Shown: piece after piece, positions 56,377 through 64,000 of the stretch
Layout: the number at the start of each line of letters is the position of its first letter
Numbering within the stretch: the stretch's first letter is position 1
Origin: Porodaedalea pini
Taxonomy: Eukaryota > Basidiomycota > Agaricomycetes > Hymenochaetales > Hymenochaetaceae
Reading direction: 5' to 3'
Assembly (NCBI GenBank): GCA_002794775.1
Contig: NBAY01000017.1
Coordinates: 496,001-560,000 of the forward strand
DNA: 64,000 nt
Program-made: the position numbers and the translations under genes
The notes under the pieces: model-generated
Told to the model about the DNA's origin: nothing
Database searches by the model: none
The model's input: only the letters and a program-made list of their open reading frames with translations

Positions 56377-59300
56377 ATGTCGAACCGCAACGGCACGCCG
56401 CGGCGAAAAAATACGCAAGAGACTCTTGTCGGTTCTCCAACAGTGAGCACGCGCAAGGATCAGTGGCTCAAAAAACTATGGCCAGCGAAGCAACGCTCGA
56501 TGTCCTCCGAGAGTGGTCCGCAAAGAGGTCCGCCCTTGGACGAGGTTTCCCAGTATGCATTTCCTAAAAGCCCGGAAAGGCCCGCGAAGGACATGCCTCG
56601 AAGGTCTAGTACTGCCAAGACGCTGGTAGAGATCCCAGAGGATAAGCAACCCCTCAACAAGTTGGAGAGTGAGAGTCCTACGCAGGAAGATGGTGATGTT
56701 ATGCTAGTAACGAGCCCAACTTCCTCTTCGGCACCTTCGGCGCTCTTCAGCCCGATCACGCCAGGCAGTGCGATGCCGACCCTATCTTCTACTATCTCGA
56801 CTTCTTCCTCTTCGCCCGGAGTTTTAAAGTCTCAGAAACGGGTTTGGCCAACATCGAAGAAGTCTGACAAATCGGATGGGACGAAGTATGAGTCAATGCG
56901 AACGACGGCGCTCATCATAGCTCGTACTACTCTGAGTCTAGCAGAGGCGTCGAATGTGCCGTACTTGAAAGGAGTCGTGGGTATCGCTTTGCTCATTTTG
57001 GAGTACGCCGATGTAAGCACCTTTCGACAGCGCCATATCTTTTGTACATTGCCACTTCTGACATCAACATTAACTAGGGCGCGGCGGGTAACAAGGAGGA
57101 ATGCTCTCGTATAACCAATAGCGTGGCGCGCCTCTTGATAGTACTTGATGCGAAATCGACAGAATTGAATGGCAGAGCTTCGAGAGCTCTAGAACACCAG
57201 GCGGACCAGCTCAAAGCGTATGTGGAGTGTAATTCAGAGATTCTTGTCGCATTCCGATGCTGACAGTCTTCATACTCACAGATCCCTTGAGCTGATATTG
57301 CAAGACGTCAAACAGCTGTCAGACCACAATCGCCCTTATTTCTATAAGTTCACCCAGATGGAAAGAGATAAGGAAATCATCAAACGATGCGACGCTGAAC
57401 TGGAACACGCTCTCAATATATTTTCGGTTCGTCTGTTCCGTTGAGACTAGTCCATCCACTTGCTAACGTCTAGACCTGCAGTTGCAGTCGTCTATTGAAG
57501 TACAGACGAACCTTGCTGACTTTCAAGACCAAATGAATCAGGCCCTCAGCGAGATTATGAATCGATTGGACCAAACTAAAAAAAATGTATTGGCCGGGAT
57601 AAGAAACTCCGAACTTCCCATCGAGGTGCGTCTCCAGAAGCTTTCGATCATTAGTTCTTCTTCCTTTGATTTTCATTCCCACGGGAAAGTAGTGGCGCAT
57701 CTAACTTTCTTTCAATCATGATTCCAAATAGGAATCGCAAAGAGCATATGACTCTGCAGTCGCTCAAAGGTGTGTAGATCTCTTGACACTCCAAAACTTA
57801 AGGTGTTTATACACGAGGCGCGTATAGAGCGGCCACACTGTACGATCAAAGAGCGTTAGAGAAGGCAGCGCTTCACTTAGCCTCCTTACCGCCCCCTCCT
57901 GCGATATTTCTCGGTCGTATTGAGGTGCTGGAAGCACTGGTTGAAGGTGTCACACGAAGCACTGCAGCGCATATCGCAATTCTCGGACCTGGTGGTGTAG
58001 GTGAGAGCTTTGATGTGCGACGCCAAATCTGAGTATTGAAGATGATCTCGCAGGGAAGTCATCATTAGCACTCAGAGTGCTTCATCACGAAGACGTTAAA
58101 ATCTACTACAAGGAGAACCGTTTCTTTATTCCGTGCGATTCCGCAACATCAGTGGAGAGTCTCGTCTCTGTGATCGCGTCTCAGATCGGACTTTCTGAAC
58201 AACAAGGAAAGAATAGCACCCGGCCCGACGAAAGAGAAGCAGAGGTTTTAGCCTGTTTGTCCGGGTCTGCTGACGCTTCTCAGCATCCCACCATCATAGT
58301 TCTTGACAATTTCGAGAGTCCTTGGGAGCCGAACCGTTCAGACGTTGAGAAGTTCCTCGCCCGCTTAGCGGCTCTAGAGGATATAACTCTCATCATCACA
58401 CTGCGTGGCACCGAACGCCCCAGCGGTGTGAAATGGGATCGGCCCTTCCTCCGTCCGCTTCAGACTTTGGACGGCCAGGCGGCGAGGGAGATGTTCCTAT
58501 TGATATCTGACGCGGATTATCAGCATACGTACGATGAGGCCGCACCCGACGAGTTAGACGAGCTGCTTACGCTGTGCGGACACCTGCCTCTCGCGATTCA
58601 ACTCATGGCTGAACTCGCTGCTCCAGACATTGACACTGTCCCGGGCCTCGTAAAGCGGTGGAAAAGAGCAGCACGTAGCACATCGATCCTAAACAACGGG
58701 GAGGATGCGACCCACAGCCTCGAACTCTCAATCGAGCTCTCGCTCGACAGTCCGCGCATGAAAAGAGTTCCCGAGGCTAGCACCTTAGTAGGTTTACTCG
58801 CGGTGCTTCCCGATGGGATTCTGAAGGACGATCTAGAGATAGCCGCGCCTCAGTTACAGAGTCTCGATGAATGCCGTCTCGCGCTCCTCAAAACATCCCT
58901 GGCGTACAGCGACGGAGGATCGAGGCGTCTGAGGGTGCTCGCTCCTATCCGGGCATACGTTGCTAGCTCCACAAAATACAAGGCCCCTCTCGGCCTCATC
59001 AAGCTCCTAGAGAATTATTTTTGGGGTTTTATTGAGCAGGCCGGGAAAGGTCAGAGTGACGAAGGGAGTATCAAAAGAGCACTCCCAGAACTCGGTAACA
59101 TCGAGAATCTCATCGAACGCGCATTCGCAAGGGACTTTGAACCGTATTTGGCTGTGACTGCTGCCATCAACTTGGGACAATTCTTTCTACAGGCGTCCTT
59201 GGGAAAGCCGCGGTTGGCGCAGCTGCAGAAGGCGCTGGCGCTGTCAAGGCAAATGCAGAGCAAGAAGCTGGAGGCTGACTGCCTATATACGTTGGCCCTC

Positions 59301-60544
59301 ACCAACCATCGCTTCTTCACTATCCGCCGAGATGCGGCGACTTGCGGCGACGATTTCCTCAAGGCTCTAGCGTTATACGAGGAGGTGAATGACAAGGCAG
59401 GGCAAGGCCATTGTCTCCACCAACTGGGTGCCGTCTATCATGGCGCTCACCGGTTCGAAGATTCTCGAGTCAGCACTGAGAAGGCGCTTCAAGCGCATCG
59501 TGAAGCGGGCTGTCTTGGTGGGCAGGTACGTATAGTCTTACCATCTCCTACTTTTATATATATTCTTTATTCAATGACCACAATGCACAGGTGTCCGCAT
59601 TATTAAATCTCGCTAAAATTCTGCACGTTATGAATGAAACGGGGCATGCCATCGAACGCGCAAACGAGTCGCTGGGACTACTACGTACGAGGCATCATGA
59701 TCCCATGTTGGAAGCTCAATGTTTGCAATTCCTCGGAGCCGTGCAATGCATTACTTTATGCAACTACGTAGACGCTGCCGAGCTACTTGAGGAATCTTTT
59801 CGCATCTACAAGGCCCTTCTACTCGAGGAATCTTCAAACTGCATGGACACCAGGGTTTCCGCGGGCGAGCTAGCGTGTATCTGCTCAAAATACGACGAGG
59901 CGAAGGATGCCTTTCGAAGGGCTGCTACGATCTATCGAAAGGTGAAAAGACGAGACCGGGAGGCATATGCGCTTGTCAACCTCGGTCTTGCCTGTCTCAG
60001 TTTAGGCGCTCCGGAGGAGGCTTCGACACAAATTCATGCTGGTCTAGTCATCTGGCAGGAACTCCCGAATACGTGGGGTATCGGTATCAGCTACGTCGCA
60101 CTCGGGGACGTGGCTGTCTACGAAGGCGCGTTTTCTCAGGCTGAAGAGCACTATACGAAGGCTTTGTGTTGTTTCAGAGACGACTCGGCTCATTGGAAGA
60201 CCAACGAGGCTGAATGCCTTCTCAAATTTGGAATGTTGCTCATCCGCACAGAGCAGGATAGCACGGCGCGTGCGAGTCTCCAAGATGCATTACAGCTTTA
60301 CGACGAGGCTGTCTGTCGTCGTGGAAAGGCAAACTGCTTGCGGCAGCTCGCCGAGTTGGATCTGAAAGACAGCGACGGCAGAACGAAAAGAGAAGCACTG
60401 AGCCGGCTCGAATTCGTCGAGAAGGAGTATTCGGAGATGGGCCTTCATGTGGAGCGTCAGCAATGTGCGTTGATCATTGCTGGGACGTATCGCTCACTCG
60501 GAGAGAAGCAACCCAAGAGCCTTCAGCTGCAGATCAAGAAATGA
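56377..60544 (+). CDS. NLR-like STAND protein: 4-helix bundle, NB-ARC, TPR
   Basis: Eight exons (56377-57012, 57078-57217, 57282-57426, 57482-57625, 57732-57769, 57828-58000, 58054-59525, 59591-60544) join in frame to 1233 codons plus TGA. Residues 1-170 are disordered S/P/T/K-rich. About 175-320 is all-helical (YLKGVVGIALLILEYAD, NKEECSRITNSVARLLIVLD), like the HeLo/MLKL-type membrane-acting bundles of fungal death effectors. The NTPase has a P-loop GPGGVGKSS near 420-428, split by an intron, Walker B IIVLDNFESPW, an RGTERP sensor-like strand and GHLPLAIQLMAEL. A winged-helix-like part follows, then TPR-like helical pairs from about 780 to the end (YTLALTNHRFF, CLHQLGAVYHGAHRFEDS, ALVNLGLACLSLGAPEEA). 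Proteins of this layout are thought to oligomerise on ligand binding and trigger cell death or defence; the ligand is unknown. No frame damage is seen. Confidence 0.87.
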
Positions 60545-61399
60545 AGTGATAATTATATCGGTTCGTTATAACCTCGTGTATCTCTGTCTCATCTACTTCG
60601 ACCCCTGTACATTTATGATTTCTTCCTGGACCACCTTCGTTCCTCCTTGTAACATCATCGGGCTGTGTGCTTTTCTTTCGATCGTTCTACTGAAAGTGTG
60701 CTTCTTTTTGGTCGTCCGTTCCTTGTAATTTGTAAAACGCATTGACAAATGGAGTAACCTTGTATTTGCTTCTCTTCACGATCTCATGATAATCCGCAAC
60801 AGAGCTTTGGGTACAGTGTACAGTCATACAGCGGTGGTGTAATGTGATTGGTATCGTAACATGTATAGGCTGAGGGCGGAAGTTATGGGGTATTATACTG
60901 CTTTCGTCTTTCCTCGACAAATCAAGTCGTTTGTTGTTTGTTGGATGTTCACACAAGCACTGCTGAACGGACACGGGCTAATAGGAAGTTGTTTATGGTT
61001 CAGAACGTCGGCTTGGGGCCTTCGATGATCATTTCTTCCGTGGCGAGTATGGGAAGCTGTACGAGTTCTCAGACTGCGCTTCGGGAATAATATTCATTTT
61101 ATTTGATAGGCTTGTACATATACTCCAAGAACAAGGTGTAGATAAATGATATAGAAAACAGGAGCCAAAAGATTAAAAATTTGGGTTTCGGTCCTCGAGT
61201 CGAAAGCATGCCAACGACCCAAGCAGCCAATTTCTTGACCGTTAGTCAACATTCTCATGACGACCAGCTCGCGAATCGAACCCCTGCCAACGACCCAAGC
61301 AAGTAACAGCTGCCACCCAAAGCAACCTTGGCACATTTCCATCATTTGCTCTTTTTTTGCCTCTATATGCTACTCTTTTGTTCAACAATCTTAAGGCGC

Positions 61400-62310
61400 A
61401 CCGCCGCCTCTCAACATTCCGACATCTTTCTTCAAGAAACTCGAGGCACCTCAGTCGTGTTCTCCCTGAAATGTTGGTCGGTCCCCATAGCTAATGTTGC
61501 GATAACTGACTACTTTAATTTGTGCAGAATGTCACCAACGCGATCGATCTCTCGTTTGACGACGACTAGGAGATTTCGACTGGAAAGCCGAAGAGGTCTG
61601 GAGAGGTGCGTTATATTACTCTTAGTCCTGCCGTCTTGATTGAATAACGCTTGCTCAGGTTCCTCAAAACCCGACGTTTGTGGTCCTGCACGGGCATGCT
61701 GTCTACGCGGTCCGAGAGCAAAAGCCCCAAATGAGCCAGCTTAGTGCTTGGTCATGGGCATAAACAGCGGCGGGCTACAATAGTATCTTGACCTCGTTCA
61801 TTCCGCGCGAAAACTAAATCGGTTCTCGCGTGCGACCGCAGAACGTACTCCCTTGATTTCTCACCGAAATATTGTCGAAACAACATAGCATTGATATGAG
61901 CAGTGACGAGGAGAGGATGCCTACGGTTTGGAAGGGAAAAGGGAAAATGTGAGCCGAGCTTCTCGAGGTGCGTCAGTCGCTTGATTTCATTCCATTTTTA
62001 AACTACTGAATTTTTGCGTGTAGCCCTCCGAGGAATTCTCAGAGCCGACCGGAAACATCAGCATCGCGTCAGGAAGCGGCCTGACTGAAGTGAGTGCAGC
62101 ATAATATTCTATGCTAGATATATCATTAATAATCCTGATAAGCAGGACAATGAGACACGAGATGAGGAGTCCGCATCCGACTCGGACTGGGAATACTTTC
62201 AAGAGGAAGACAAGGAAATCGTAAGCAATGAGTTCGATAGTGAGCATCCGTATATCAAACGGATACTCATCCAGAGCGAGTCGCAACCCGAAGAGCTGCA
62301 GACAGCTTCA
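61400..62310 (+). pseudogene. relic of the unrecognised acidic gene, copy 2
   Basis: The same pieces as 4718-5650: a decayed exon near 61430, then NVTNAIDL-type sequence (with S for T), TTTRRF-frame remnants and the acidic DNETRDEESASDSDWEYF segment near 62150-62205. Stops break every frame. It carries an extra stretch (SEEFSEPTGN-like, about 62028-62055) that is absent from the left arm. Confidence 0.5.
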
Positions 62311-62312
62311 TA

Positions 62313-63015
62313 CTGTTTCCAATTTCGTAAGGCCGTCTGATCATCACGACAGCACTCTGTTCGTGGCCCGAGAAAGATGGCAACATCTTCGAGGGCAAAA
62401 CGATCGAAGAGCGAGCTCAGACGGAGCTCCTTGAACATTACGTTGGCTGAGAGGACGAAGTGCAGCAAATCCTGCAGGTATGTAATCGATCTCCTTCACA
62501 CGACCCTGCATTGACTGCATTCTGCATAGTGCATGGAAAAGCCTTCTCGCTGGGTCATCAACGTTCTCAAGGACCTCCTCTTAAATTTTCATGGTCGCGA
62601 CGTTCTCACTAGTACTGGGGATACAACCCACTTCATGACTCCACACCAAGGTTCTGGTGGAGGTCAGGCTATCGAGGATGCCTACGTGCTCGCGGCGCTC
62701 CTCTGACCCGCTCACTATTCTCAACGCCCTTCACGAGGCTCCCAAAGTGTATGAGGCGGAGCGTCTGTCTCATGGGAAGGATGTTCAACGCCTCTCTCTC
62801 TGAACGGGAAGCTGTACGAGTTCTCAAACCCTTGCATTGTGAAACTGGACGTTGGAGAGGTGGAGGAGGGCAAGTTGAGCGAGATGAATGCGAGGAAGCT
62901 GTGGGAGATTGGGCATGCGGCGGTGGAGAATTGAAAGTGGGCGTGGGCAACAGATATCGAGAATGATAAGAGGGCTTACAGGATGTTCAAGGAGCGAGTT
63001 GCTGGTAAGGTTTGA
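62313..63015 (+). pseudogene. FAD-dependent monooxygenase, C-terminal half, dead copy 2
   Basis: Homologous to 4011-4717. The stop before GRL(I) and the TGA after HY(V)G are shared with the left copy. Private changes include loss of GDAAH (here a GDTTH-like reading), a TGA in the ALL-SHP segment near 62705 and a TGA replacing tryptophan near 62932. The end reads FKERVAGKV, then a stop. Confidence 0.85.
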
Positions 63016-63290
63016 ATATCGAGACAATATTAATGCTCTTTAGCCGTCATTAGCCGTGCTGCACCTACCTACTTAAATATACGCGTCCAGGCGTTGACTG
63101 TATGCACTGCATAAACCATACAGTATTGAGCACATGCATATGCATATCGTATTGCCTTTATGTAAAGCTTGCTCAGCCTTCTTCATGCGAAGGTAATTCT
63201 GCTTCTGGACTTGGGTTTCGTTTGTCGAGTGAACCTTTAGGTATAGCATCTCTGGAAGGCGAACGCGCGATTAGACCGAGCGACGCGTCT

Positions 63291-64000
63291 TCTACGTGAC
63301 CACCGAGCGCATCCACCTTCCGTTGCTCGATCCAAACTCTGGTTACTCCCCGAACTATCAACAGGTATAGCAGCAGATTAGTCTCTTAGCTTCGAGAATC
63401 AGCCTGCCGCGCTATTTGGAGATCTTAAGCTATTGCTGTTGGCAATTCGATTGTGGCATCCGAGCAGCACCAACGTTTGTGAATGCCACCCTTGTAATGC
63501 CTTTACAGCTATTACACAGGGACCACGCGTTATATTGGGCACTGCACGGGTGGATATCGTAGCGCTGATTGGGCATCAGGTTGTGACAGAAGGACTGACA
63601 AATGGGCTGTGGGATATCGGCTGTGGCATGCTTTGCTATTGTCAGCTGCCGCACCGAACTCGGGACAACGGTCAGTAGAGCGATTTCACCTCAGGAGACT
63701 CAGCTGATGTCGACAAGCCTCTAATGAAGACATCAATGGCTGCGTACGCCGTACGCCGGTTTGCTTTTGGTTCACCCCTTTTCAGCAACTTCGTCCGCCT
63801 TACGCTCCTGATTAGAAGATATTTGTCGCCGCTCCTCCTCCTCCTCCCGCCTCGTACCATCATTGACATATGTGAAGAGTGCAGTAATCAGCAATTTCGT
63901 CTCTTATTGAAGCCGCAGCGTCCCTTATTCGCGAACATGCATCTGCGCTTGTCTGTCATCCACTGAGAAGAGGTGTTCAGAGCCAGCGATGAGTAGATAT
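63291..64000. other. no recognisable gene
   Basis: Short ORFs on both strands lack recognisable motifs or splice signals that link them. No repeat or RNA gene was noticed. Confidence 0.45.

Larger units (their letters stand above)
60755..63290. repeat. right arm of the 2.5-kb inverted repeat
   Basis: The reverse complement of 3755-6243 at high but imperfect identity, with indels. It begins near CTTGTATTTGCTTC and ends near GATTAGACCGAGCGACG. An inserted stretch (about 61031-61095) repeats a short piece (GGGAAGCTGTACGAGTTCTC) of the monooxygenase relic, which suggests local rearrangement. Confidence 0.88.

Noticed and set aside
63433..63869. Short ORFs on both strands at the right end
   Set aside because: No recognisable motif and no supporting gene structure within the window.

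Overview
This window looks like a piece of an Agaricomycete (mushroom-forming basidiomycete) nuclear genome. The evidence is genes split by many short GT-AG introns of roughly 50-70 bases, chromodomain Ty3/gypsy elements, a Tad-type LINE, a Crz1-like zinc-finger factor with long Q/N/S/P-rich tails, a fungal 4-helix-bundle/NB-ARC/TPR receptor-like protein, and a fungal SEM1/DSS1. All calls are read from the sequence alone; no database search was possible.

Layout. 1-2041 is the 3' end of a decayed Ty3/gypsy element (plus strand); its LTR abuts and supplies the last codons of a protein kinase gene (minus, about 1981-3395). 3755-6243 and 60755-63290 form a diverged inverted repeat about 2.5 kb per arm and 54.5 kb apart; each arm holds the same two dead genes, including the C-terminal half of an FAD monooxygenase, with shared stop codons. 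Next come a complete crz1-like gene (6876-10115, minus, four exons, 922 codons), a 6.6-kb stretch with no recognisable gene, an unknown conserved-looking gene (16752-19679, minus), and a small cluster of short secreted-protein candidates around 20.3-21.6 kb.

21.9-48.8 kb is a stack of nested retroelements. The host is a Tad-like LINE (ORF1 zinc-knuckle protein; ORF2 endonuclease, reverse transcriptase, RNase H), broken by: gypsy A (23030-29273, TSD TTTTC), an LTR-like insert (29649-30150), a gag-only LTR element B (30726-43290) and insert D (44969-46369, TSD TTTTC). Element B is itself broken by insert E (33436-35174, TSD CGAAG) and gypsy C (35390-41055, TSD GAGGT). Removing A and D with one TSD copy restores the LINE reading frames exactly; removing E and C rejoins the repeat-rich sequence of B. 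Gypsy C is youngest, with near-identical LTRs, yet its intact pol ORF has lost reverse transcriptase and RNase H by an in-frame deletion. D and E look like solo LTRs whose U3 regions carry long, decayed ORFs.

48.8-60.5 kb returns to host genes: a short BRCT-domain protein (49022-49824, plus), an AT-rich stretch ending in a perfect hairpin that resembles a Helitron 3' end, an MFS transporter of the phosphate/glycerophosphodiester type (51561-54065, minus), SEM1 (54704-55576, minus), and a divergently transcribed 1233-residue NLR-like gene (56377-60544, plus). The right arm of the inverted repeat and 0.7 kb without a gene close the window.
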